64,000 nucleotides of DNA from Trissonchulus latispiculum. Taxonomy: Eukaryota > Nematoda > Enoplea > Enoplida > Ironidae. A program made the translations under genes and the position numbers. Below the pieces are notes generated by a model, which made no database searches, was not told the origin of the DNA, and worked only from the letters and a program-made list of their open reading frames with translations. This document shows, one piece after another, positions 1-12,127 of the stretch. The first letter of the stretch is position 1. Every line of letters begins with the position of its first letter. Where the stretch lies: NCBI GenBank assembly GCA_030248195.1, contig JASAND010012563.1, positions 7,501 to 71,500 of the forward strand, read 5' to 3'.

Positions 1-1285
1 TGATACTACTGGAATCTGCTTATCGCTTATCTACAAAACTCAACTACTATGATCAGTCACAGGTCTACTACGAAACCTAGTGGAGAAACTAGAGCTGAAA
101 CCTAAGAAATTTTATATAGATTTTATTTTAACCTGGTTGCCACACACACACTTTCTCTCACACACAGTCAGTACTCGTCTTTAGATGGAATGGAATGCGA
201 ATGGATTCGCAACCACATAATGATATTTGTCTCGGGGCATCGAGGGGGTAGTTCCCTATATGCTCCTTATATGTACCTGAAAATGTACACAAGTCCGCCC
301 GCCTAGGTCACGAATAGTCACCAATAACCAACACCACCAGAATACCAGTGACTATCCTGCCCTCAGCTAAGAGGACGACCTGTAAACATAGATACCTGTA
401 GATAAACATAGAAAACATAGACAAAAACAGAGGCCCGGAGACGAGAACTGAATCAAATGGGTTAAAACCTTGTCGGTTCAGCGATTCAGCGCTGTTAGGT
501 AGATTTCAGGGAAATAGGAATTAGTATGAATTTTTCATAAACAAAAATCAAGGAACGTAGGTTATTTTGGGTTAGGCAAGAACTTTTAGGCAAAACCGAA
601 TCGCATTTTATAAATTCGGAAACCCAACAAACAAAGAGCTCGTTTTGGGAAAACTGGGAGTAGGCAGAGGTCAAGTTATTTAAAAATGTAAAATTTGTGA
701 CCTTTTATAAATAACTGTGCCGAGGGGATTTCTGTCAGATTTCCCCCCACCAATGTCGTATTCCTGGATTTCCTTCTCAGGAAATCCAGGGAAATCCAGC
801 TAATATCGGTTGATGTTAACAAACAAATATGAAAGCGCTAACGAAGCTTGTATCAATTAGTCAAGTGCGACGAGAGCCCGAATTTAACGTGATATTTTTG
901 AGTGAGGGACATGAAGTCCAATTATACGTTTCTTTGTAGCTCGCGCTTAACACAGTTTAAAGAAATCCTAGAGGGAGAGGGATCCGCTCAACCTAATGGG
1001 GAATATTGCGAAAGTAGGCTTCTGAAGCCAGGCCCTTTTTTGAATAGACCACCCCCCAGGAGTACCCACAATCCCAACTTAAGGTTCCAAGGTGGGGAGA
1101 AAATTTTTGAAGAAAGGTGGCCGAAAACGGGGAGAGGGAGAGCCTCTTCCAACAAAACATCTCACCGGGATCTGTGATTTTCCCCCCAGAGCTTCCCGAA
1201 TGAGAACGGCCATCCTACGTCTCACGTTAACTTTCTTTGCAATCATTTTGCAATCATCTTCCGATGATTGGTCGCTTTCATACTT
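1..1285. other. No gene recognised
   Basis: AT-rich sequence with no coding region I can support. It has short A/G-rich direct repeats around 360-430 and a small hairpin around GGAAATCCAG near 765-800. The short open frames between 900 and 1310 look random: their composition is ordinary and they show no domain. Purine-rich stretches at 960-1150 could be retroelement remnants, but I cannot show it. Confidence 0.5.
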
Positions 1286-1293
1286 GCTGCTAC

Positions 1294-1695
1294 CAAGAGT
1301 ACATAATAACTAAGAGTGTGACAATCGTCCCACTCTTAGTTATTAGGCTGCAGACATCATCTGCACAATATCGGCCTACCCCCCCCAAATACTGAGTACC
1401 TGGCGACCCCCCCCCACAACTGAGTACCAGGTACACAATTGTGTAGCAGCACTCGCTTGTATGTTTACATGTTGAAGCCAAACACATTCTATCAGCAGCT
1501 GGCCACTTTTGAGCTTCAACATGTAAACATACAAGCGAGTGCTGCTACACAATTGTGTACCTGGTACTCAGTTAGGGGGGGGTCACCAGGTACTCAGTTG
1601 TGGGGGGGGGGTAGGCCATTATTATGCAGATGATGTCTGCAGCCTAATAACTAAGAGTGGGACGCTTGTCACACTCTTAGTTATTATGTACTCTT
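1294..1695. mobile_element. Fold-back inverted-repeat element (hAT-like MITE)
   Basis: The two halves are near-perfect reverse complements of about 180 bp each around a loop at roughly 1475-1515. The termini read AAGAGTACATAATAAC on the left and GTTATTATGTACTCTT on the right. The 8-bp sequence GCTGCTAC occurs immediately outside both ends (1286-1293 and 1696-1703), consistent with an 8-bp target duplication of hAT type. Each arm also contains a smaller hairpin (CACTCTTAGT) and runs of C or G. No coding capacity is visible. It is probably a non-autonomous element. Confidence 0.7.
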
Positions 1696-1703
1696 GCTGC
1701 TAC

Positions 1704-3497
1704 GTCACTGTCTAATTAAAATGGAGGACCCAGCCTCTTTTTGAGTGTTTTTGTTATTTTCCTTTGAGTCTTCAGTTGCGTAACTTTTTAGGACTTTGGA
1801 TCCGATTTTCAATGGCCCAAAGTACCCTAGCAGCATAACTCTTATTGCGCGTTCATTCTTGCGGAAATTTGTCCCGGGACTCGTTTTTATAGGTTTGGAC
1901 TTTATTTGCCAAACAGATGAAGAACAGGGAGATACAGACCGACGAAAACAAGAAGCACGAAAGAGAAGACGTAATGCGGACGGGGGGGGGGTCTAGAAGC
2001 CTAAGACGAACTAAACAAGATTTAGAAGAAATTCGGCTTCTACGTAGTTTAAGATTTAGTTAAGAGTCCTAACTTCTACATAGCACTAATATAAATTGTC
2101 TTTCTTTCTCTTTTTGAGGGGTGACTTGTGCATTATTTTTCGAGGGGTTCCCTACCGTCTGACCTATGAGTGTAACTTCTAGTGAAGGAAATAACGTCAC
2201 TCACGTGACGTAGACAGGTAGAGCAGAACCTCACACGTCATGCACACATATTCATAGACACGCAGTCTACACAGTACACATTTACACATCTCAGAGGAGA
2301 GGATGTGTGAATAAACCCCATACATTTAATGCTGCAAAATTTAAGGGATTAAAATTAGCTAAAATTAAGCTAATGGTGAACGGATTCGACTCACAAATTA
2401 ATAATAGCAAAATACAATTAAAATTATAAAACCATTATTAGCATAACCTGCACATTGATAATAAAAACATTGGCTGAGATTTCTATACATTTGTAGTGGA
2501 GTAAAGTCCCGTTTTCTGCCCTTTTTGATTTCATTGGAAAGGGGAGCAAAACAATACAATCCAGAAATAAAATTACAAATTTGCTTTCTGTACAAATTAC
2601 GACTAAAATCAAACCACAATTCGTACGTAAGCAAATGCAAGCAAACAGAAGTATATACATATAAACTAACAATTCATAGGTATGAGTTTAACTAAACCTA
2701 AGCACAAATCAAAGGTAAAGATAAGGGTAAAATATTATTCTTTCTCTGTGTGTTTTCTTTTGCGGACAGAATTTAGGTGTGAAATGCTCAGAGGTCAGTC
2801 CAGGGCGAGAGATCTGCTGGTTAAAATGTTCGAAAGGAGGGACAGACGTCCACATTAGTGGAGGCGAACCCAGCAAGCAACAACTAGTGTATTTTAGCTC
2901 ACTACGGACATAATATGTGGTCTCTACGCCTTGCCCTCAGTGTAACGTTTGACTGAAAGGCTGCTATGGCTAAAGTCAAATGTTTTCTGATAGTTAATGA
3001 TCTTCTAAACCCAGACATTTTAATGATCCCGATTCATAATATCCCGATACCAAGGCGTCTAATTATTTGCATCATATTCACAATGAGTTTCATCATCAAA
3101 TGGTTGAGCAGGAAACGACTCTTATAATATCTAAAGAGCTTTAAACCAGGTTTATGAGGCGTTTAGAACGCATTAATACAAGCATGGACCTAACATTAAT
3201 ACTGGTGCTGAAAATTAAGCAAGATAATTAGACCTAAAAAGTTTTGGACAAAATGTTGCTTTTGATATAACATAGATGCTTTGCTTCTAGATATAAAAAT
3301 TTCCACAAGCAGATTGAAATATTTGGCTTGGCGGTTGAATCTGTTTGGAGAATGATCAGTGTCAGTCATAGGATAGAGTTTCATGGTTGGTGATCTTGTG
3401 GAAAAGTTTTCCAGCTTAGACAAATTCTATGGTTGCTGTGTTGCATAATAGTCAATAGAATTCAAATTATCGCCTATGTCTTTAGCTTAGTGCACAG
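1704..3497. other. No gene recognised
   Basis: No supported gene. The stretch 1900-1990 has a basic, G-run-ended open frame with no recognised domain. An AATAAA at 2310-2315 on the plus strand follows a TG-rich stretch and could be an old retroelement tail. The minus-strand open frames at 2398-2672 and 3196-3423 have no recognised domain and no convincing splice context. Confidence 0.4.
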
Positions 3498-3677
3498 GGG
3501 CATTCATACTCCATAGTCGCGAACGCACGACGCCTCAGACTGTAACATTGTAACATTTTAATCGTTTAAAATTAATTGTAGCATATTCATGCTCACGAAC
3601 GCCTGCATGCGCTTGCATACGCGCGTCGACGCGCGTCCGCGCTCGTCTGTTTGCGTCTGGAACTATGAATGCACCTT
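3498..3677. mobile_element. Short MITE-like element with terminal inverted repeats
   Basis: The left end reads AGGGGCATTCATACTCCATA and the right end, read on the other strand, AGGTGCATTCATAGTTCCAG, so the termini are imperfect inverted repeats. The interior has CG-rich palindromic repeats (GCGCGTCGACGCGCG near 3620-3635) in an otherwise AT-rich neighbourhood. I could not define a clean target duplication, so the exact ends are approximate. Confidence 0.5.
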
Positions 3678-4079
3678 TATGGTTGCTGCTAGACTGGAAG
3701 TTTGCAAGGCAGTTCGAGTGGGGAAGGCTTGTCGAAAAGTTGTGTTCGACCCTCTTATCTGATCATTATTTTATGTTCCTGCTATTGCTGTCAGGTCTGT
3801 TCGAAGTTTGAACCCTGCTATTTTGGCCATTATTTGACGCTTCGTTGTTTTGAGATCTTGCATTGTCTTGCTGAGCTAAAGCAAACCATATGCTGTACTT
3901 CTTTTCTGTATTTCTTCTATTCTAAAAACGTTTGCATCCCACACAGATAAGAGTCGAGCAACGTCGAGACAAATTGTCGTTTATTCGACAGTTCACCTGG
4001 CACACAGATAGATATACAATCTAAACGGCCACCATATTCTGTTCAAGCTGTCTTTTGGCGACTACACATTTGCACTTAC

Positions 4080-4322
4080 CTTTCTCGCAAAGAAATCTGT
4101 CTAATGAATTTTTGTTGTCAACGGCTGCCAGGCTAAAGAAGTCTTCGAAATTATCGTTGGTACTTTTGCTGGCATCCACCGACACTTTAGGAAGTACTTT
4201 CTGAGGCGGGTCGTACTTTAAGTCATTTGTAGATGTATACGTTGAACCATCATAATATTTCAAATTATATTTGTCTTCAAAGTAGCCATTTAGCCAAAAT
4301 TCAATGTCATCACCTTTTTGTG
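4080..4322 (-). CDS. C-type-lectin-like domain exon (isolated)
   Basis: This minus-strand exon is bounded by an acceptor (CAATTCAG) just above 4322 and a strong donor (GTAAGT) just below 4080. Its reading frame contains EFWLNGYFE, then KYYDGSTY, and ends RFLCEK. This is the layout of the C-terminal half of a C-type-lectin-like domain, which typically has a W-L/G segment, a W/Y-x-D-G segment and a final Cys-Glu-Lys/Arg. The exon at 52808-53098 is a clear paralogue (LWLNGYFD, KYFDGTPY, PYLCER) and ends in the same splice phase. Because the receptor gene at 29.8-53 kb already has its own stop and AATAAA, this exon probably belongs to a second gene. That gene's other exons lie outside the window or are unrecognised. 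Sugar or ligand binding is inferred from the family only. Confidence 0.6.
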
Positions 4323-5083
4323 CTGAATTGTTGCTAAATAAACGTAGGAAGAGTTAAGACAAACTTAGATGTGTTACGAATAAATATAGGTACCTACAGA
4401 TGCAGATTTAATTTCGCAAAGGCTCATCTATCTACGTACAAAAAACATCGATTTTGTAGCTTTTTTAGTTGGCCATTATCACTTGTATCAAGCATTTGAT
4501 AAATACAGTTGCAAAATCCTAACCTTTTTCGCTGTCAAGCTTTCGCCAGACTTTATCCCAAAAAATATTTGCTGAAAGCTCCCTTTCACGACAGAGTAGT
4601 GTTAAAATTATTTCTTTCAGCTGTTTCCTTCCTCTCAAGCTAAGCTTTTCTGTTTCAACCGTTTTAAGAAGATGACAGAGTTAAATTTAACTAGGTTAAC
4701 GGGGGGGGGTCCATTTTTGGCCAATTTTTCGACCACCTCCGATTTTGCTCATTTTCACATATTTTGTAGTCTACGTAGTATATTTGAACGTGTTTATAAA
4801 ATCTAGGTCGTATCTCTTATGGTTGAAGAGTAATTGCAGCTCAAAATGGAGGTCGTCATGTGTTAAACATAGAAAATCAAAAAAGTGATTTTTTCCGTGC
4901 GCCAGATAAATCTCTCCAACGACAAAACGGAGCAGTTCGACGTCCGATATGTCGTAAATACGATCTCGAAGGGTGATTTGGAGGAAGCAGAATTTTAATT
5001 TAGGCCTTCAAAATTTTTTAATTAATTTTTGAGGTCTGAGAACAGCCAAATTTTACTGTATTGCAATGTTAAAATTGGGGGTC

Positions 5084-5828
5084 AAGAGATGAGGATTTTG
5101 GCTCGCGGCTCGGCTCGGCTTGGCTCGGCTCGCGAGCCAAGACGAGCCGAGCCGGACAATTGAAACTCCGAGCCGAGCCGAGCCGACCCTATCGGAAAAT
5201 ATTAAGTTCACTGTAATTAGTTCCGAATTTGTTCAAACAAAATAGCCAACAAATTCAATGAATTCTGTTTTCTGTTTTCAACTTTGTCGTCTAATTTTCC
5301 GTTTAGAAAATTTACAATTTACAATTAAAAATTGCATTGTCTTGCTATTGTGGCTTTGGGTTTTTGTAGTAATTTATCAGATAGCAGAAAAGGTTGTAAA
5401 ACTGCTGATTATATACCAGAAATACTTACTATTAATTTAGAGCTTGAAATTATTCTGCATAATTACAATTGACTACGATTATGGCTACGATCGGCAGAGA
5501 GCAATTAAAGGAGTTGACATTTGTTAAAATTTAAAAAATAATTTAAGAGAATTCTGAATTTTATTGCTGAGTTCTGATGCAATTTGCAATTTATCAGATT
5601 ATGCCTTTTTTCAAGACTGCGGAAAACAAAAAGTTTCCTTGTAATTTTTTCGGCGTTTATCAGTGGTTCCTTTCCATCGAATAAAATAATAATAAATTTT
5701 AAGCAAAACAAGCATGAATGGGTGCCCGCCTACCTTCGTAGAATATACATTTACCAAATATCAATATCATTAAACCTTATATATAATCGTGGTCTCTGTA
5801 GCTCGCAGTAGGCTCGTCCTCATCTCTA
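5084..5828. mobile_element. hAT-like element with GCTCGG repeat array
   Basis: The ends are inverted repeats: AAGAGATGAGG on the left and CCTCATCTCTA on the right. Next to the left end lies an array of GCTCGG and GAGCCG units (5100-5190), with a short GCTCG-type remnant near the right end. Both flanks carry GGGTC, but a clean 8-bp duplication is not resolved. The interior is AT-rich and non-coding. Confidence 0.6.
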
Positions 5829-6922
5829 GGGTCAGCAACTTTGATGAAATATTTTGAAAGCTGTAAGGCCTAATTAAAAATTCTACTTCCTACAAATCAC
5901 GGCTAATGCCAGGACATTTCGAATAATACCAATTGATTCTGGTTAGCTTTGCCCGATTTAGATATTGCCCTAGCGCAGAAAATTGAATTTAGGAAATTTG
6001 CGTTTTTTGGCAATAACATAGGCTATTGCAACACAGACCTATAAAATGGTAAATTATCTATTATTGATGACCATTATTATTTATGCACCATTATTGATGA
6101 CTTTAGGTCAAGTTTGGTACAAATGGTGTAAATTAGTACACCCAGTTGCTGCTGGAATCAAATATCAGGATCCAGAGATGGACGCGGGACGAAATTTTTC
6201 GTCCCGTCCCGTCCCGTCCCGCACTCAATTTGTTTGTCCCGTCCTGCGGGATCCCGCAGTCCCGCAAATTTGATAATGCCCGTCCCGCAAAATCCCGCAT
6301 AATTTCTTCATTAGCTAAAATTAATGGTAATTAATACTAATTTACTGTGAAAATTTAAAATAAGTTTGTTATGTAAACTTTACGCTATTTTATTTTTCTT
6401 TGCTAAGATATAAAGTCAGTACTTAATTTATTATTCAAATACGCTGCTGTGTGTAAAAATATGAAATGCTTAGGATCTCTGCAAACAAACAATATCAATT
6501 GTTGATTTCAAAATATTGGCCAGATTGGCCAAATAAAATCAAATTTAGCGGAATCAGAAAATTACTGCCATACAAAAGCGATGGAACCGGATCACCGTGT
6601 CAACTTGGGCCACTTTTCGGATCGAGTCACTGGGTCACCGGGTCAAGAGCTTGGATCCGGCCTTGATGTGGTTTTCTTTATTTCCCACAGATTATTTCCC
6701 AGAAATTTTTGGTTTAAAACTAAAAGTTTTAGGTCTAATTTCAATGTGATGCTGATACATAATTTGCATGTTTTAAAATTTAACTTGCGCTTCATAATTG
6801 TCGCAGTTTGAGGTTCGTTCAATATGGTCTCCAGCAGAATAGTGTTTGTTCTCATCGGTTCCATGATTATTGCATTGCATAGATCTGTTAGAACTAGCTG
6901 GTTTGCAATTATAACTGATTAA

Positions 6923-8065
6923 GGGGGGGGGGTCACTTTTTTGCTGATTTTTCGACCATCTCCGATTTTGCTCATTTTCACATATTTTGTAGTCCCCATG
7001 GGTCCGCGAAACAAGACAAGAGCGTTTTGCGAAATATTGCCTCTATCGTTCTGTACAGGCCCTCAAATGTGACCCCGACATGTGTTAAACGTAGGAAAAT
7101 GAAAAAGTTAGGTTAAAAAGTTTGTGGCAGAAAAAGCTATCTCCTCTGAAGCGATTCTGTTGAGTATTGGATTTTTGGCGAATTTTTAAAGTCAGAATTT
7201 TGGAAAATCGGCGATTTTTGGACTATGAAAAACAGGACCTACAGTACTCTTTTGCTTGTCCTGAACGATTGGCAAAAGCTACAGAAACGGCCAATAGATA
7301 GCTGCACTCTACCCATAAAACCACGTCTTATGAAAGTACTCGCATGTTTCTATCATTTACAATAAGCTTAAAAAACCTGCCACAAAAGCAGCAAATTTTG
7401 CTAAAAATGGCCATTTTTCATAATTTTCACATTCTTTTGATAATTTCTCACTCCTTATGTGGTCAAAAATCACCAAACTTGGCAGATTAATTAATATATC
7501 TGTGTCTGTCACATAATGTGGCCAAAACAAATGCGTCCATATTGAACGTGCTGCTGTGGTGGCACCTTTGATCTTTATAGGTGAAAAATGTCAGTTTTAA
7601 AATTTTTCCAAATATAGACAAAATGGGTATCAATCGATAGCTAATGGAAAGAGGAGCAACTCTTCTCATAGAACCATGGGTCTAAAATGTTGTCTGTGCA
7701 AGTTAAAACGAGATAAATTTATACTGGGCAGTCCTGCAAGGTTAGGTCAGTGCATCACTCAAGCATGCATTATGAACGCCTGGATAGCTGGCCTTGAGTC
7801 TGCACTTAAATATTATCTTAGTAAAGGCTTTAATTTGGTGTATCGGTTAACCATGTTTTCGGTCGCGTTTGGTCTCCACCTGATCTTGCAGGGCTCATCA
7901 CCGGAATTTTCAAGTTTTCCGGCTTTGAACCTGAATAACTATGTCACAGTTTGATTTCGAATGCTAATATTCTAAGTTATTTTTGAGAACATATTGGGGC
8001 ATATTATGTGTGAAAATGATCGAAATCCGTGACTATCAATTTTTGACCAAAGTGACCCCCCCCCC
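6923..8065. mobile_element. piggyBac-like MITE with G-run termini and TTAA target
   Basis: TTAA occurs immediately outside both ends (6919-6922 and 8066-8069). The left end is ten G followed by TCACTTT and the right end is AAAGTGA followed by ten C. The inverted repeats extend imperfectly for about 70 bp, with the shared core GATTT..CTCATTTTCACA. The element is non-coding and AT-rich. TTAA-specific insertion is the mark of the piggyBac superfamily. The terminal sequence resembles the elements at 4700 and 55255. Confidence 0.75.
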
Positions 8066-8168
8066 TTAAATTAGCAATGCAGATACGTAAAGCCAAGTTT
8101 CAAAAGTATCTTGCTTTGTCCCGTCTTTAAGTTAAAAATCAAACCCTTGACTGGTTATACATAATCAA

Positions 8169-9141
8169 TAGTGATGTGGATCGGATCGGATCGGCAGCCA
8201 AAATCATCTACCGATCCGATCCGGCAAATGGCCGGCGATCCGATCCGATCCGATCCGATCCAGCCCCGGATCGGACCGATCCGATCCGATCCGACTATAA
8301 TTTTAATTTTCAATTGTAGACACTTAAATTGCTATATTTTCCCATTTCCCATTATTTTGTAAAATTCTTCATCAAACTTCGCATCTGAATCTTATTGAAT
8401 AATTCTGAAAGTCCGTATCAGAAACTGCAGCTGCAAAATGATGTTTAGTCACCTTTCAAAAATAACGATTTGTTTTGTTTTGGGAGATTAAGATCTAGTG
8501 AGAACTACACAAAAGACAGTGAGAACTGTTAACTATATAAGGATAAATGAAATTGAAGAAGCTAGAGTGTAATAACAATGTGCGTTACAACCTTTGGTCG
8601 TATTTAGAAGCAAGCAATATATATGTTTTAATATCATTCGGAATTGGAGACGACAGGGAAAATCCGGAATTCCGGGTTTTATTTACGGAAAATCTAAAAT
8701 ATTCAAAGGTTTGCTAAAATTTATGCACATTGAAGATTTAGTTTTCGTGATCAAATAGATCTGGTTCCGCGGCATATTTTTGCACTTACAACCTTTTCAA
8801 CCAAGTGCACCCAATTTCCATTTGACTCTTTTTACATATACATTTAAGAAATTTATTTATGCAAAAAGAGAACATGAAACAAAAACATAAACAACAGAAA
8901 ATTCAACATTTGAAGCAACTTCAGGAAAGATTTTGAAAATTTTTTCGAAAAAGTTTTGCAAGTTTGTAAAAAATTGGTACAAATTTTCAAACTTTTCCTC
9001 ATTTGCCGGATCGACGATCCGGAAAAATCAAGCCGATCCGATCCGGCCGATCCGATCCGAAAATTTGTCGATCCGATCCGATCCGATCCAACCCCGGATC
9101 GGTCGATCTGATCCGATCCGCCGATCCGATCCACATCACTA
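8169..9141. mobile_element. hAT-like element with GGATC repeat arrays
   Basis: The left end TAGTGATGTGGATCGGATCG and right end CCGATCCGATCCACATCACTA are inverted repeats. They are flanked by an exact 8-bp duplication ATAATCAA (8161-8168 and 9142-9149). Each end carries an array of GGATC/GATCC units (8174-8300 and 9005-9135). The interior is AT-rich and shows no transposase, so this is a non-autonomous member. TAGTGATG-type ends with an 8-bp duplication are typical of the hAT superfamily. Confidence 0.85.
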
Positions 9142-10659
9142 ATAATCAACACTTTATACAACTTCGAAATCATTTACATTACCTGCGTATACTCAAAATT
9201 AAACAATAAACTTTCATTCAGAAAAGATACACAAACCAGCAGAGCAAATGAAACTTGTATTACTTTAAAATTAAATTTTATAGAATAATTATAAGTGTGA
9301 CTGTAATGTTTTGAAAAGTGTTATCTAGCTTTCTTAGAAATTCCCTAGTTTTGAAGTAAATATAAGAAATTTGTGTCCCGCGGGTTCCCGCGGGACGAAG
9401 GTTGTCGTCCTATCCCGTCCCGTCCCGCGGGCTCCCGCGGCCCGCGTCCATCTCTGTGAGGATCTAACAACCATAATCTCAAAAATAGCGATTTTTCAAA
9501 TTTTTCGAAGCATGTTAAATTTTATATCAGTTGAAACCTCTTAACCGGGAACATTTTTTTCTTCTTGGTCCATTGCCCGCAAATGCACTATATCAGGTTA
9601 TCGGCCGTTAAATACTTTTTGTAGTCAAAGCTTCCTAGCGCCGGTACTATTACCTAAAATGACTAAATAAAGCCACAAAGTAAAACTTTCCATTTAAAAG
9701 CTAACCTAAATTCTTTGTTTGCATCCGTTATCAAACATACAATCGAACAAAGCTCCATTCTCAAGGATGTTCAGGTGTAAATTGCCTTTGTTTACGGCGG
9801 CACCGTCCTTTACACCAATTTTCAAATTGTATGCAATCAATAGCCGATTATTCGTTTAGTACTGAACGAAACTTCTCAAAATTTAAACTCGATGTGCAGA
9901 ATATATGTGACAAAGTTTTATGTGAAAATGAGCAGAATCCGTGACCATAACCTGTTTTTAAGGTGAACCCCCCATTTTTGAACTTATTTGAAATTTGAAA
10001 AAAGAAAAGAAGAAGAAGTAAAGAAACTCTTTTTAAATTTTGTGAACGAATATAGGAGGGGAATTCAACCTTGTATCAGGCAAAACTGAACAGTAATACA
10101 GCTTCACTTTCAAAGAAGCTGGCGTGAAGCAGCTTTTTTCACTGAATATGAACTGACTATTTGGGATTGTAAGCCGCAAATGTCTTGGATGTTTGATGTG
10201 AACTACGGATAGTGATGTTTCAGTCACTGAAACTGAAACTGAAACTGAAACTAGGTTTCAGTTTGTACAGGTAGTGATGTTTACGCTGGCCTGTTTAGTT
10301 TCAGTTTAAGTTTCAGTTTCAGTTTCAGCTCCACTTTCAGACAGGTTTCAGTTTCAGTTTCAGTTTCAGCTCTTAGTTTAGGTTAGTTTCAGTTTCAGTT
10401 TCAGCTCTGATTTTGTTATAGTTTCAGTTTCAGTTTCAGTTTCCGCTCTGACTAAAATGAGTTTCAACTTTATTTCAGTTTCAGCTCCAAGTCTTTTATA
10501 GTTTTCAATTTCAGCTCCAAGTCTTTTACAGTTTTCAGTTTCAGCTCTGACTAAAAGCTTTGTTATCCTCTATGTTATTTTTAAACTGCGATTTAGTTTC
10601 CGTTCCTAATTCTGAACTTTCACATAATCTCATTAGAAATTTTTGTTCGTGACAGGCAG

Positions 10660-10929
10660 TAGTGTTGTTGCCCGGCCGTTTTTTGACTCGGCCGGCCGGA
10701 CCCGGCCGGCCGAGCTTGTGAACCCGGCCGGCCGGCCGGGTCAAACAGGCCGGCCGGCCGGTCAACAAAGGCCGGCCGGTACCAGTGTTGCCCTATTTTT
10801 CGTGTATTTTGCATAATATTTAGCATTAATTTTAATTTTAATTTTTATTTTAGCATTAAGACCGGCCGGCCGTATTGTCGGCATAGCGGGCCGGCCGGCC
10901 GGGATTTCCTCGGCCGGCCAACAACTCTA
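10660..10929. mobile_element. Short hAT-like MITE with GGCCGG arrays
   Basis: Termini TAGTGTTGTTGCCCGGCC and GGCCGGCCAACAACTCTA are inverted repeats. They are flanked by an exact 8-bp duplication ACAGGCAG (10652-10659 and 10930-10937). The element is 270 bp and made largely of GGCCGGCC units around an AT-rich centre. Confidence 0.85.
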
Positions 10930-11227
10930 ACAGGCAGGGCCCTGCGAATTGTCGGTGTCGTGGTGAATTCTTTTCATAGACAATATCAAGAACATGAAGC
11001 ACAATATATAATGCTCAATAGTATTGGGATCCCATCCCAGCTCTCCTTATCCCATCCGAGCTTTCCCATTGCTACTTCTGTAACTGCGGCTATCTATACT
11101 AAAAAATTATGTTGCAGCAATCTAAAATGAAGAATTCATCGCAATACAATTAACCCTAAATTTGGGACTCTTGGTTATTGGTGCTGGGCTCCTTGTCCTT
11201 ACGTAATGATTTTATAAAAAATGTTAA

Positions 11228-11604
11228 TTAAAAAAAAGTAAAGTAAAGTGACCCCTGGAGAGAACTCCAACCTACAGAAGGTTATAGGGTGCCGGTGCTT
11301 ATCTCCGGATTCACAGCCCGAAGCCAGGAGCGACAACTCTAATGTTGACTACATCTGTGGAAGGGGGGCCAGCCCTTCATTAGGCATTACGCCAGAACAC
11401 AGACTCCTGTTACCTTCCCACAGCAGTGGTACCCATTTACCGACCAGTTAAGGATAGACAGCTGGGTTGGCTGGAGCCCACGGCGAACCGATATGTGCTT
11501 AGTCCCTTGCTCAAGGGGATTTGCGAAAGCCTTATGGCAGCGGGGGTTCGAACCTAGGACCGTCAGATCTTTAGTCGAACGCCTTACCACTCGGCCATTG
11601 CGGC
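11228..11604 (-). repeat. tRNA-derived SINE
   Basis: Read on the minus strand, the element begins with a tRNA-like head: GCCGCAATGGCCGAGTGG provides an A-box-like region and GGTTCGAACC a perfect B box about 40 bp on. It continues with a body that includes CCTTGAGCAAGG and AAATGGGTACCACT and ends in an ACTTT/TTTAC-rich tail near 11228-11245. The internal polymerase III promoter plus non-tRNA body identifies a SINE. The anticodon arm pairs poorly, so it is not a functional tRNA gene. Confidence 0.8.
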
Positions 11605-12127
11605 AATTACGTCGGGCAAATCTTAAAATTCTGTTCAATGAATAGCTAATATTCTGAACAAAAGATTCGTTGGAAAAATTCGAAAAAAGCTTTGCCAAAC
11701 AGCAGTGTTTTAACATTTTAGCGCACTATTCACATTATACCTACACTGGTTTAGTGCCGCATTACTTACTTGGTCACTCTGTAGAATTTTCGCAGTAAAA
11801 GCACGCTGTACAATTGCGGTAAAAGCACTCCTCAAACGTTTATATGGCTGGAATTTTACATGCTGGGAACGATACCCAGTTTTGTAAACACTCGTCTATG
11901 CTAAGCATGCATACGCTGGAGCTGAAACCTATTTCAGCTTCTGCGAGAGCTGAAACTAGTTTCAGCTCCAGCGAGAGCTGAAACTAGTTTCAGTCTTAGT
12001 GTGGAAGCTGAAACTATTTCAGTTTCAGTTTCAGCTCCAAAACTGTTCAAGTTTCAGTTTCAGTTTCAGCTCAAAAGTTATTTTAATTTCAGTTTCAGTT
12101 TCAGTTTCAGTTCTCACTTTGGCTAAG

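Larger units (their letters stand above)
6173..9456. mobile_element. hAT-like element with GTCCC repeat arrays, hosting two further elements
   Basis: The left terminus CAGAGATGGACGCGGGACG and right terminus CGCGTCCATCTCTG are inverted repeats. The flanking 8-mers TCAGGATC (6165-6172) and TGAGGATC (9457-9464) match at 7 of 8 positions, as expected for an aged hAT target duplication. GTCCC arrays lie at both ends (6180-6300 and 9375-9450). Inside it are a piggyBac-like element (6923-8065) and another hAT-like element (8169-9141). Removing them leaves roughly 1.15 kb. Confidence 0.7.
4700..9973 (+). mobile_element. piggyBac-like non-autonomous element, interrupted by nested insertions
   Basis: The left end follows TTAA (4696-4699) and starts with C then a G-run, then TCCATTTTTGGCC. 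The right end near 9973 is a C-run. The sequence at 4700-4860 is the reverse complement of the right end of the copy at 53118-55255, and 9540-9970 is the reverse complement of that copy's left part. So the two copies define one family of about 2 kb when the insertions are removed. The hAT-like elements at 5084-5828 and 6173-9456 lie inside it. The right-hand TTAA is not preserved. No transposase is visible. Confidence 0.6.

Noticed and set aside
7676..7954. A 92-residue frame inside the G-run element
   Set aside because: It has no domain or coding bias, and the host element is a non-autonomous MITE.
11530..11604. A functional tRNA gene on the minus strand
   Set aside because: A and B boxes are good, but the anticodon stem pairs poorly and the sequence continues into a SINE body with an A/T-rich tail.
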